This document shows positions 27,353-36,115 of a DNA stretch of 64,000 bases, piece by piece. How positions within the stretch are numbered: position 1 is the stretch's first letter; every line of letters begins with the position of its first letter. The DNA comes from JBMOUD01 sp049319665 (lineage in GTDB: Bacteria; Pseudomonadota; Gammaproteobacteria; Enterobacterales; Enterobacteriaceae), in contig NZ_JBMOUD010000007.1 of the NCBI RefSeq assembly GCF_049319665.1, forward strand, positions 62,001 to 126,000. Reading direction: 5' to 3'. Both the position numbers and the translations under genes were made by a program. The notes under the pieces were generated by a model. It saw nothing but the letters and a program-made list of their open reading frames with translations, had not been told where the DNA came from and made no database searches.

Positions 27353-28984
27353 TTATGAAATACCTGTCGCTCGGTCGAGCAATACTTTGCATAAATCCTC
27401 TGGTAATAAACTTTCGCCGCGAGGATCGAGCGTCATGCGACACCAGGCATCCGCCAACAGTGGCGAGCTGTGTTGTAGCATTTCAGCACCTGCGCAGAGG
27501 CTGAATAGCTGGCTGGCGATCAGCGGGCTTTGCTCTTCTGACAAAGTATGAATACGCGATAACAATTGGCGAGCGGCGTGGTCAAATAAGCGGTTTTGCC
27601 CCCGAGCCTGATGCAAAATATGCTGTAAAAGCTCAGCGGCAGCGGGTAGTTTCTTGAAAGTACGCAGCACATCAAGACACATCACGTTACCCGAACCTTC
27701 CCAGATGCTGTTTACCGGCATTTCGCGATACAAGCGCGGTAATTCACTCTCTTCGCAATAGCCTATTCCGCCAAGCGCTTCCATTGCGGTAGCGACAAAA
27801 GGAATGCCATGACGGCACACTTCATATTTGGCAGCGGGCGTGAGTAAACGTGATAAAACTTGCTCTTGCGGGTCCTGCAATGCGCCGCGAGCGCGGGCCA
27901 GACGGAATAAAAGCGCCGTTTGTCCTTCCAAGCGCAGCGCCATACGGCTCAAGGCTTGGCGCATCATTGGCTGTTCCACTAAAGGCTTACCAAAAACTTG
28001 CCGCTGGAAGGTATGATACAGGGCAATGGAAAGCGCACGACGCATCATAGCGTGGCTGCCGAGCGCACAATCAAAGCGGGTATTGCCGCCCATCTTGAGG
28101 ATATGGCGCATCCCTTCGCCCTCTTCTCCCAGTAGCCAGCCGATGGCACCATCAAACTCCACTTCACTGCTGGCATTGGAATGGTTGCCCAGCTTGTTTT
28201 TCAAACGCTCAATACGTACCGCATTACGCTCTCCATCCGGTAAGAAACGCGGCATGAAGAAACAAGATAAACCGCCTTTGGTTTGTGCAAGTACCAGATG
28301 CGCATCACTTTGTGGCACCGAGAAAAACCATTTATGCCCAACTAAGCGATAAGCACAGCCCATTCCACGCCCGCCAATCGCTGTCGCGGTCGTGGTATTG
28401 CTTAACACGTCGGTGCCGCCCTGCTTCTCGGTCATGCCCATACCAATTAACAATCCGCGCTTTTTATCACCACTCAGTAAATGCGAGTCATAACGCTCAG
28501 ACAGCAGCGGCGTTAACCAGTTGGTAAACTCTTTGGGTAAAGAAGCCTGTAAGAGAGGGATCGAGCCAAATGTCATGGTTATCGGGCACAGCGTGCCGGC
28601 TTCAACCTGCCCATGTAGCACAAAGCGCGCGGCACGAGCCACAAACGCGCCTGAATGCGCATCGGGCAGCCAAGGGAGATTATGTACACGGTTGGTAATC
28701 AGCCCTTGCATGAGCAAATGCCAGGCAGGATGAAAACGCACATCATCAAGACGCTCACCGCGGCTGTCGAAACGTAATAGTTCCGGCGGGTGAACATTGG
28801 CTAAGCGCCCTAATTCTAAAGATTCTATCGAGCCGAGCTGTTGACCTAAAGAGGCCAGCACGTCGTTATCCCAGCTTGCGCCTTGCAAAGCCACGGCTTC
28901 ACGTAACGGAACATCTGATAAGAATAGGTTGCTGTTAGTCAAAGGCTTGGGCTGATTAAAAACCCGGTGCGTTTCCAAACTCAT
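27353..28984 (-). CDS. aidB: AidB, acyl-CoA-dehydrogenase-like flavoprotein
   Basis: A 543-residue FAD-binding protein of the adaptive response to alkylation, which binds DNA and protects against alkylating agents in E. coli. It shows TMTFGSIPLLQ, GMTEKQGGTDVLSNTT (flavin-binding), GHKWFFSVPQSDAHLVL, and GGIGYCEESELPRLYREMPVNSIWEGSGN in two motifs. The C-terminal region (~450-543) is the DNA-binding domain. The start at 28984 gives MSLETHRVFNQPKPL, like E. coli, with GGAG six bases before it; five further upstream codons are possible. Confidence 0.94.
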   Translation of the reverse strand: MSLETHRVFNQPKPLTNSNLFLSDVPLREAVALQGASWDNDVLASLGQQLGSIESLELGRLANVHPPELLRFDSRGERLDDVRFHPAWHLLMQGLITNRVHNLPWLPDAHSGAFVARAARFVLHGQVEAGTLCPITMTFGSIPLLQASLPKEFTNWLTPLLSERYDSHLLSGDKKRGLLIGMGMTEKQGGTDVLSNTTTATAIGGRGMGCAYRLVGHKWFFSVPQSDAHLVLAQTKGGLSCFFMPRFLPDGERNAVRIERLKNKLGNHSNASSEVEFDGAIGWLLGEEGEGMRHILKMGGNTRFDCALGSHAMMRRALSIALYHTFQRQVFGKPLVEQPMMRQALSRMALRLEGQTALLFRLARARGALQDPQEQVLSRLLTPAAKYEVCRHGIPFVATAMEALGGIGYCEESELPRLYREMPVNSIWEGSGNVMCLDVLRTFKKLPAAAELLQHILHQARGQNRLFDHAARQLLSRIHTLSEEQSPLIASQLFSLCAGAEMLQHSSPLLADAWCRMTLDPRGESLLPEDLCKVLLDRATGIS

Positions 28985-29109
28985 CGCCATCTCCATCATC
29001 CAATGAATGAAGAGTAAGTATGGTAAATGTAGGATTTTTTGCCGCAGGAGAGATCACAAAGCGAGGGAATATACCCGCAGCGTATAGGCTGCGGGCTATA
29101 GGGCAGAAT

Positions 29110-29850
29110 TTAGGCTTTTACTGCGCGCTGACGCACGGCTTCAAACAGGCAAACGCCGGTCGCGACCGACACGTTGAGCGACGAAACGCTCCCCGCCATT
29201 GGAATACTGATCAACTCATCGCAATGCTCGCGAGTCAAACGACGCATCCCTTCTCCTTCGGCCCCCATCACCAGCGCCATTGGGCCTGTCATTTTGCTCT
29301 GGAACAAGGTGTGATCGGCTTCACCCGCAGTGCCGACGATCCACACGTTATGCTCTTGCAAGACGCGCAGTGTGCGAGCCAGATTAGTAACACGGATCAA
29401 CGGTACGTTCTCAGCAGCGCCGCTGGCCACTTTTTTGGCCGTAGCATTCAGTTGCGCAGAACGATCGCGCGGTACGATCACCGCATGAACACCGGCAGCA
29501 TCCGCGCTACGCAGACAAGCGCCGAGGTTGTGCGGATCCGTTACGCCGTCGAGTACCAGCAGGAAAGGAGAATCCAGGCTTTCCAGCAACGCGGGAAGAT
29601 CATTTTCCTGATACTGGCGTCCTTCGCGCACACGGGCAATGATCCCTTGGTGTACTGCACCTTCAGATTTCTCATCCAGCCATTGGCGGTTAGCTACCTG
29701 GATCACAATACCGCTGGCTTCAAGCTCATCGATCAACGGCTTCAGACGTTTGTCGTCGCGTCCTTTCAGAATGAATACTTCTAGAAAACGCTGAGGATCG
29801 TTGTCGAGTAAGGCTTTAACGGAGTGAATACCGTAAATAATTTCGCTCAT
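29110..29850 (-). CDS. rlmB: 23S rRNA (guanosine-2251 2'-O) methyltransferase RlmB
   Basis: A 246-residue SpoU-family (SPOUT) methyltransferase that modifies the peptidyl-transferase P-loop. The N-terminal substrate-binding domain begins MSEIIYGIHSVKALL. The three SPOUT motifs are DGVTDPHNLGACLRSADAAG, LVMGAEGEGMRRLT and SIPMAGSVSSLNVSVATGV, forming the knotted SAM site. It follows rnr on the same strand, as in E. coli. Confidence 0.97.
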   Translation of the reverse strand: MSEIIYGIHSVKALLDNDPQRFLEVFILKGRDDKRLKPLIDELEASGIVIQVANRQWLDEKSEGAVHQGIIARVREGRQYQENDLPALLESLDSPFLLVLDGVTDPHNLGACLRSADAAGVHAVIVPRDRSAQLNATAKKVASGAAENVPLIRVTNLARTLRVLQEHNVWIVGTAGEADHTLFQSKMTGPMALVMGAEGEGMRRLTREHCDELISIPMAGSVSSLNVSVATGVCLFEAVRQRAVKA

Positions 29851-29934
29851 AATGCTCTTAAAATGGTGTCACGGGGTGGGATACCCCGTCGTGCAATCGA
29901 ATGCGGGCGATTCTACCATCTTTGTCTTTATCCA

Positions 29935-30010
29935 TCATACTTGAAGCTGCATCTGTGTTGGCGGCACTTGCTTGCCGCCTGCCTGCATCTAGAAATCTGT
30001 TGGGTCTATA
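29935..30010. repeat. Shortened copy R2 of the dispersed repeat
   Basis: Between rnr and rlmB, ATACTTGAAGCTGCATCTGTG matches the head of copy R1 read on the minus strand, and ACTTGCTTGCCGCC...CTGTTGGGTCTAT matches its tail. About 50 internal bases are missing. Confidence 0.65.
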
Positions 30011-30051
30011 AGTACCGACTGATGGAACAATCGCCCGATGTCACTGGCGTT

Positions 30052-32628
30052 TTACTCTTTACTGTCAGCCGCTTTCTTCTTCGCGCGTTTCGCCTTGGTG
30101 GCCGCGGCGATTTTCAACGTCTTCTCAGAAGGCTTCTTCGCTTTGGCCGCCTTCGGCTTACCGTCTTTACCTACTGCGCTCAGCTCTTTGGCCTTGGCGG
30201 CTTTACCTTCGTGCTTGGCTTTATCGCTTGGCTTAGCTTTAGCCCCTGACTTCGCTTTAGCAGTCGGCTTAGCTGGCTTATCACCGTCTTTACGAAACGC
30301 ACTGTCCGGCTCAAAGTTAACATTCTTTTTCAATGAACGACGGCGGCCAGCATTCGCTGGAGCACTCGAGCGCATCGACCTTTCGCCGGATTTCTTGCCT
30401 CGTTCACGGGCGGTTTTACCTTCACCACGCGGTTTACGGCTGCTCGAAATCAACGCGAAGTCAATTTTACGCTCGTCCATATGTACCGCTTCAACGCGAA
30501 TTTCAACGGTATCGCCCAAACGGTAAACACGACCAGAGGATTCGCCAACTAAACGCTGGCCAATATTGTCATAGCGGTAATAGTCATTATCGAGGCTCGA
30601 TACATGCACCAAGCCATCAATGAACAGATCGCTTAAGCGAACAAAGAATCCAAAACCGGTGACGCTGGAGATAATCCCGCTGAACTCTTCGCCCACGTGA
30701 TCTTGCATAAAGTCACACTTGAGCCAGTCGGCAACATTGCGCGTGGCTTCATCAGCCCGGCGTTCGGCCATTGAGCAATGCTCACCGAGTTGCAGCATAT
30801 CTTCATAATCGCTGTGGTAACCACCGGTTGGCGTCCAGCGATGCTGTAACGTACCGTGCTGTTTCGCCAGCAAATATTTGATTGCCCGATGCAATGCCAG
30901 GTCAGGATAACGACGAATTGGCGAAGTAAAGTGCCCGTAAGATTGCAGCGCCAGGCCAAAGTGACCGCGGTTTTCTGGATCGTAAATTGCCTGTTTCATC
31001 GATCGCAGCAACATCGTTTGCAGCATCTCGCGATCCGGGCGATCCGCCAGTTCATCCATCAGTTGCGCATAATCTTTCGGCTCAGGCTTCATGCCGCCGC
31101 CCAAGGTCAGGCTCAGCTCGCCCAACACGCTTTTCAGCGCAGAGATATGATCATCGCTCGGACGATCGTGCACGCGGAACAGCGCCGGTTCATTATGCTT
31201 TTCAACAAAACGAGCGGCAGCGATGTTCGCTAAGATCATGCACTCTTCAATCAGTTTATGCGCATCGTTACGCACGGTCGGTTCGACACGTTCAATACGG
31301 CGCTCAGCGTTGAAGATAAACTTGGCTTCTTCGGTTTCAAACGCAATCCCACCGCGTTCTGCACGCGCCTGATCCAGCGTTTTATACATGTGATGCAGTT
31401 CTTCAAGGTGCTTAACCAGCGGGCCATAATGCTCACGCAGTTCCGGATCGCCTTCGATGATGCGCCAGACTTTGTTGTAAGTCAGACGCGCATGAGAACT
31501 CATCACCGCTTCATAGAACTTCGAGGTCGTCAGTTTGCCTTGCGCCGAGATAGTCATCTCACACACCATGCACAGACGGTCAACCTGCGGATTCAGTGAA
31601 CACAAGCCGTTAGATAGCACTTCCGGCAGCATCGGCACCACTTGTGATGGGAAATAGACCGAGGTGGCACGGCTACGCGCTTCATCATCTAATGCAGTGC
31701 CTGGACGCACGTAATAACTCACATCGGCAATCGCAACCCACAAGCGCCAGCCGCCGCCGCGTTTTTTCTCGCAGTAGACCGCATCATCAAAGTCGCGGGC
31801 GTCTTCGCCATCGATAGTCACCAGCGGCAGATTACGTAAATCTACCCGGCCTTTTTTAGCCTCTTCAGGCACCTGCTCGGAGAGATCAGCCACCTGTTTC
31901 TCAACCTGCGGCGGCCAAACGTGCGGGATTTCGTGAGTACGCAGCGCGATATCAACCGCCATGCTGGTACCCATTTTATCGCCAAGCACTTCAACGATTT
32001 TACCCACCGCTTTGGTGCGACGAGTCGGGCGTTGGGTCAGCTCAACCACCACCATATAACCCATGCGTGCGCCGCTGACGGCATCGGCTGGGATCAAAAT
32101 ATCAAAGCTTAAACGGCTGTCATCTGGCACCACAAAGCCGGTACCTGCATCGGTAAAGTAGCGGCCAACAATTTGGCTAGTTTTTGGCACCAGAACACGC
32201 ACAATACGCGCTTCGCGGCGCCCTTTGCGATCCTGACCTACCGGTTGTGCCAATACCACGTCACCGTGGATGCACATTTTCATCTGTTCAGCGGAAAGAT
32301 AAACATCATCTTTCTTCACGCCTTCCAGGCGCAGGAAACCATAGCCATCGCGATGACCGATAACCGTGCCTTTTAGCAGGTCCAAACGCTCTGGTAGCGC
32401 GTAGCACTGACGACGGGTAAAGACCAACTGACCGTCGCGTTCCATGGCTCGCAGACGACGTCGCAGTGCTTCAAGCGCTTCTTCGCCTTCAAGTTTTAGT
32501 TCATTGCCCAGCTCTTCGCGGCTCGCTGGCGTCTCGCGTTTAGCAAGATGTTCCAAAATAAATTCACGGCTTGGAATGGGTGATTCGTATTTTTCTGCTT
32601 CTCGTTCCAAGAATGGATCTTGTGACAT
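30052..32628 (-). CDS. rnr: Ribonuclease R
   Basis: Processive 3'-5' exoribonuclease that degrades structured RNA and works in trans-translation and cold growth. The 858-residue product has an N-terminal helix-turn-helix and cold-shock domains to ~230. The RNB catalytic domain (~260-590) includes TIDGEDARDFDDAVYCEK with the metal aspartates and the HFTSPIRRYPDLALHR motif. An S1 domain (~640-725) and a long lysine/alanine-rich basic tail (~725-858) follow. It is about 45 residues longer than the E. coli enzyme, mainly in the tail. It lies between nsrR and rlmB. Confidence 0.97.
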   Translation of the reverse strand: MSQDPFLEREAEKYESPIPSREFILEHLAKRETPASREELGNELKLEGEEALEALRRRLRAMERDGQLVFTRRQCYALPERLDLLKGTVIGHRDGYGFLRLEGVKKDDVYLSAEQMKMCIHGDVVLAQPVGQDRKGRREARIVRVLVPKTSQIVGRYFTDAGTGFVVPDDSRLSFDILIPADAVSGARMGYMVVVELTQRPTRRTKAVGKIVEVLGDKMGTSMAVDIALRTHEIPHVWPPQVEKQVADLSEQVPEEAKKGRVDLRNLPLVTIDGEDARDFDDAVYCEKKRGGGWRLWVAIADVSYYVRPGTALDDEARSRATSVYFPSQVVPMLPEVLSNGLCSLNPQVDRLCMVCEMTISAQGKLTTSKFYEAVMSSHARLTYNKVWRIIEGDPELREHYGPLVKHLEELHHMYKTLDQARAERGGIAFETEEAKFIFNAERRIERVEPTVRNDAHKLIEECMILANIAAARFVEKHNEPALFRVHDRPSDDHISALKSVLGELSLTLGGGMKPEPKDYAQLMDELADRPDREMLQTMLLRSMKQAIYDPENRGHFGLALQSYGHFTSPIRRYPDLALHRAIKYLLAKQHGTLQHRWTPTGGYHSDYEDMLQLGEHCSMAERRADEATRNVADWLKCDFMQDHVGEEFSGIISSVTGFGFFVRLSDLFIDGLVHVSSLDNDYYRYDNIGQRLVGESSGRVYRLGDTVEIRVEAVHMDERKIDFALISSSRKPRGEGKTARERGKKSGERSMRSSAPANAGRRRSLKKNVNFEPDSAFRKDGDKPAKPTAKAKSGAKAKPSDKAKHEGKAAKAKELSAVGKDGKPKAAKAKKPSEKTLKIAAATKAKRAKKKAADSKE

Positions 32629-32669
32629 AGCGGTTCCTCCGTTGTCATCAGCAGTTTGTTGAAAATGTC

Positions 32670-33095
32670 TTATTCAACAAGCAATAATTTATGAAGCTGC
32701 GGATTTTCTTTGACCAAATCAGCCAAAGTATATTGATTCAGCTCATCGAGAAAATGTTCTACAGCAGTATGCAGCACTTGTTTAAGACGGCAGGCGGGCG
32801 TGATATGACAAAACCCCTCAGAACAGTTCACCAGCGCCAGCGGCTCCAGTTCTCTGACCACTTCACCGATTAAAATAGTATTAGCCGGCTTGCCCAGTTT
32901 GATACCGCCATTTTTACCCCGCGTGGCGGTAACCAGCCCAATACGGCTGAGTTGATTAATGATTTTAACCATATGGTTACGCGAGACACCGTATATATCG
33001 GTGACCTGTGAAATATTCGTGAGCTGACCTTCTGGCAATGCCGCCATATAAATCAGAGCTCTTAAGCCATAATCGGTAAAACTCGTTAACTGCAC
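32670..33095 (-). CDS. nsrR: Nitric-oxide-sensing repressor NsrR
   Basis: An Rrf2-family [2Fe-2S] repressor that de-represses nitric-oxide detoxification genes when the cluster is nitrosylated. A GTG at 33095, with AGAGG five bases upstream, gives 141 residues beginning MQLTSFTDYGLRALIYMA, identical in length to E. coli. The helix-turn-helix has YGVSRNHMVKIINQLSR. The three cluster cysteines are in VNCSEGFCHITPACRLK, near residues 91, 96 and 102. The frame is open 34 codons further upstream without conservation. Confidence 0.95.
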   Translation of the reverse strand: MQLTSFTDYGLRALIYMAALPEGQLTNISQVTDIYGVSRNHMVKIINQLSRIGLVTATRGKNGGIKLGKPANTILIGEVVRELEPLALVNCSEGFCHITPACRLKQVLHTAVEHFLDELNQYTLADLVKENPQLHKLLLVE

Positions 33096-33280
33096 ACTGA
33101 CCTCTGGGTAGACGTTTACCCGTTTTGCTACCGGGTTAATAGCAACATGATGAACATGATTGTTTAAGATTACTCTATTGGAGAGCAAAACAGCCACAAA
33201 GTTTGCAGTAAAATCAATGAAAGTAGGTGAAATGAGGCGGTGATTGTCGATTGGAGCCGGTGATTATCGATAGGACAAAT

Positions 33281-33360
33281 AGAAAAAATAAACCGGGCGA
33301 AAGCGCCCGGTTATCATCTATTTTGGATATCGTTGCCTGTGCAAGTGGCTTGCACAGGCA
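33281..33360 (-). terminator. purA terminator with a second tandem hairpin
   Basis: Going downstream from purA, the first hairpin is a perfect 12-base stem with a three-base loop (33334-33345 with 33349-33360), without a T run. Next, AACCGGGCG pairs with CGCCCGGTT (33291-33312) and is followed on the minus strand by TTTATTTTTTCT, a classic terminator. The first hairpin may protect the 3' end. Confidence 0.85.
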
Positions 33361-33370
33361 GATAGCCAAA

Positions 33371-34669
33371 CTACGCGTCAAATGGGTCGCGCAGGATCAT
33401 CGTTTCGCTACGATCTGGGCCGGTAGAAATGATGTCTACTGGCACTTCAGTCAGCTCTTCGATACGTTTGATGTAATCGCGCGCGGTTTGCGGCAAGCCA
33501 TCAACAGATTTCACACCAAAGGTGGTTTCGCTCCAGCCTGGCATGGTTTCGTAAATCGGCTCGATGCCTTCCCAGTTTTCAGCAGCCAGCGGCGTGGTGG
33601 TCACTTCGCTGCCGTCTGGCATGCGGTAACCAATACACAACTTAACTTCTTTCAAACCATCCAACACGTCCAGTTTGGTCAAACAGAAACCAGACAATGA
33701 GTTGATTTGTACCGCACGGCGAACCGCAACGATATCCAACCAACCACAACGACGACGACGACCGGTGGTCGCACCAAACTCATTACCTTGTTTGCACAGG
33801 TATTCGCCGGTTTCATCGAACAGTTCAGTTGGGAATGGACCTGCACCAACGCGAGTCGAGTAGGCTTTAACGATGCCTAATACGTAGTCGACATAACGTG
33901 GGCCAATACCGGAACCTGTCGCCACGCCACCCGCGGTGGTGTTGGAAGAGGTAACGTATGGATAAGTACCGTGGTCGATGTCCAGCAGCGTACCTTGGGC
34001 ACCTTCGAACATGATCAACTCACCCTGCTTACGGGCGTTATCCAGCAGTTCAGACACGTCAACAACCATGCCAGTCAGGATGTCGGCCACAGCCAGTACA
34101 TCATCCAGAACTTTTTGGTAATCAACCGCTTCAACTTTGTAGTAATTCACTAACTGGAAGTTGTGGTATTCAATAATTTCTTTCAGTTTTTGAGCGAAAG
34201 TTTCTTTATTGAACAGGTCGCCAACGCGCAGACCGCGACGGGCAACTTTATCTTCGTAGGCTGGACCGATACCGCGTCCAGTGGTGCCGATAGCTTTAGC
34301 GCCACGGGCTTTTTCACGCGCCATATCCAGGGCAACGTGATAAGGCAGAATAAGCGGGCAAGCTTCAGACAGTAATAGCCGTTCGCGTACCGGAATGCCT
34401 CGAGCTTCAAGTTCACCCATTTCTTTCATTAATGCGTCAGGCGCCAGTACAACACCGTTGCCGATGATGCTCGTGACGTTTTCACGTAAAATGCCAGAAG
34501 GAATTAAATGAAGAACGGTTTTTTCACCGTTGATAACCAAAGTATGACCGGCATTGTGACCGCCCTGATAGCGCACAACATATTTAGCCCGTTCAGTCAG
34601 CAAGTCAACAATCTTGCCCTTTCCTTCGTCACCCCATTGAGTGCCTAGTACGACGACGTTCTTACCCAT
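33371..34669 (-). CDS. purA: Adenylosuccinate synthetase
   Basis: First committed step from IMP to AMP: IMP + aspartate + GTP. At 432 residues, the start MGKNVVVLGTQWGDEGKGK matches E. coli. GDEGKGK (residues 12-18) is the catalytic Asp and GTP loop, and GTTGRGIGPAYEDK is near 128-141. GHNAGHTLVI and the C-terminal GTP base site TKLDVLDG are also seen. An extra four codons upstream are possible but would not match the family. Confidence 0.98.
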   Translation of the reverse strand: MGKNVVVLGTQWGDEGKGKIVDLLTERAKYVVRYQGGHNAGHTLVINGEKTVLHLIPSGILRENVTSIIGNGVVLAPDALMKEMGELEARGIPVRERLLLSEACPLILPYHVALDMAREKARGAKAIGTTGRGIGPAYEDKVARRGLRVGDLFNKETFAQKLKEIIEYHNFQLVNYYKVEAVDYQKVLDDVLAVADILTGMVVDVSELLDNARKQGELIMFEGAQGTLLDIDHGTYPYVTSSNTTAGGVATGSGIGPRYVDYVLGIVKAYSTRVGAGPFPTELFDETGEYLCKQGNEFGATTGRRRRCGWLDIVAVRRAVQINSLSGFCLTKLDVLDGLKEVKLCIGYRMPDGSEVTTTPLAAENWEGIEPIYETMPGWSETTFGVKSVDGLPQTARDYIKRIEELTEVPVDIISTGPDRSETMILRDPFDA

Positions 34670-34812
34670 CTCAAGATTCACCAGGTTGCTTAAAAAAGGA
34701 TTCTAACATCTCATCCCACGGTTTCCAGCACTTTTAGCATAGGATTGTGTGAAAAATTTCCTATGTGAGCTGCGTACCCACAGATAACGTGACATAAAAA
34801 TGTCACATATCC

Positions 34813-35013
34813 TCAACGCCCGCCGTGCACACTCAACATGTAGTAAATAACGCAGCCTGCAACCACAAGTCCCCCGCCAAAACGGCGTAAAGTACTATCA
34901 GGAAGTTGCGTCATTGCCTGGATCATTTTTCTCCACGCCTGTGGAAAAAGCATCGGGCCTAACCCCTCAAGCACTAAAACTAATCCTACTGCCATCCAAA
35001 TAGTTGCGTTCAT
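34813..35013 (-). CDS. yjeT: YjeT, small DUF2065 inner-membrane protein
   Basis: A 66-residue protein with two hydrophobic helices (~4-21 and ~45-61) and the family pattern LVLEGLGPMLFPQAWRKM, followed by LRRFGGGLVVAG. The function is unknown. It sits between hflC and purA as in E. coli. A perfect seven-base inverted repeat (34789-34806) lies just after its stop. Confidence 0.88.
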   Translation of the reverse strand: MNATIWMAVGLVLVLEGLGPMLFPQAWRKMIQAMTQLPDSTLRRFGGGLVVAGCVIYYMLSVHGGR

Positions 35014-35044
35014 ATCATCAGGTACTCAGTGTAATTCAAATGAC

Positions 35045-35068
35045 AAAAGGCCCACTCAGGGGCCTTTT
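35045..35068 (-). terminator. Terminator after hflC
   Basis: AAAAGGCCC at 35045-35053 pairs with GGGCCTTTT at 35060-35068. On the minus strand the stem ends in TTTTG, so it should separate hflC from yjeT-purA. Confidence 0.8.
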
Positions 35069-35107
35069 AGGATAGATAGTGCAATGTTTACAGATAACGA
35101 CCGGGTA

Positions 35108-36112
35108 TTACTTGGTCTTATCCGGTGATTTCATATAACGGAAGAAATCATCGTTTGGACTCATGACCATTACGTCGTTACCGCTGGCGAAGCTGGCTTC
35201 ATATGCACGCAGGCTACGGATGAAAGCGTAGAAATCAGGATCCTGGCTGAACGCATCGGCAAACAGTTTAGCCGCCTGTGCATCACCTTCACCACGAGTA
35301 ATCAACGCCTGACGCTCAGCTTCTGCCAAAGTACGAGTTCTTTCGTAGTCGGCAGTTGCGCGCAGCTTCTCAGCTTCTTCCTTACCTTGGGAGATGTGAC
35401 GCAACGCAACCGCATTACGCTCAGCGCGCATACGTTCATAGATTGCACTCGACACTTCTTCCGGCAGGTTGATTTGCTTGAGACGCACGTCAACGACTTC
35501 AATACCCAACGCCGCCATGCTGTTTGGATTCACCGCAGGTTGTTTACCCTTGGTTTCCTGTTCAACACGTTTAGCTACGGAGGCAATAGCATCATCAGCA
35601 GCGGTCGTTGCTGCTGCAGCGCTATCGTCATCGTCGGTACCTTTGTTCAAGGCATCACGCACGTCCAGCGTTAAACGTCCACGCGAGTCGGTAACGATGT
35701 CTTTCACATCAAGACGACCAATCTCAGAACGCAGACGGTCGCTGAACTTACGTTTGAGCAGCACTTCGGCCTGAGAAACATCGCCACCACCGGTTGCCAG
35801 GTAGTAACGGCTGAAGTCGCTGATACGCCATTTCAGGTATGAATCAACAATCAGGTCTTTCTTCTCTTTGGTCACAAAACGGTCAGCTTGGTTATCCATA
35901 GTCTGGATACGTGCATCAAGCGTTTTAACCGACTCAAAGAAAGGCACTTTAAAGTGCAGGCCCGGCGCGTACACCAGTGGTTTGTTTTCGCTATCGCGCA
36001 GAACTTTACCAAAGCGCAGCACGATACCACGCTGACCTTCCTGAACGACGAACACTGACGTAAAGAGCGCTACCAGCACCACAACGACAATAAGTAAAAT
36101 TGACTTACGCAT
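35108..36112 (-). CDS. hflC: HflC, SPFH protein controlling FtsH protease
   Basis: A 334-residue inner-membrane protein with one N-terminal membrane helix (~4-22) and a large periplasmic SPFH domain (FVVQEGQRGIVLRFGKV; VYAPGLHFKVPFFESVKTLD). A long helical region (~240-290) follows. With HflK it forms a cage around FtsH. At E. coli length, it begins three bases after hflK ends, so the two are translationally coupled. Confidence 0.97.
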   Translation of the reverse strand: MRKSILLIVVVVLVALFTSVFVVQEGQRGIVLRFGKVLRDSENKPLVYAPGLHFKVPFFESVKTLDARIQTMDNQADRFVTKEKKDLIVDSYLKWRISDFSRYYLATGGGDVSQAEVLLKRKFSDRLRSEIGRLDVKDIVTDSRGRLTLDVRDALNKGTDDDDSAAAATTAADDAIASVAKRVEQETKGKQPAVNPNSMAALGIEVVDVRLKQINLPEEVSSAIYERMRAERNAVALRHISQGKEEAEKLRATADYERTRTLAEAERQALITRGEGDAQAAKLFADAFSQDPDFYAFIRSLRAYEASFASGNDVMVMSPNDDFFRYMKSPDKTK

Positions 36113-36115
36113 CGA

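Noticed and set aside
34789..34806. A perfect seven-base inverted repeat between yjeT and purA as a PurR operator or terminator
   Set aside because: It does not match the PurR consensus and has no T run; its role is unclear.
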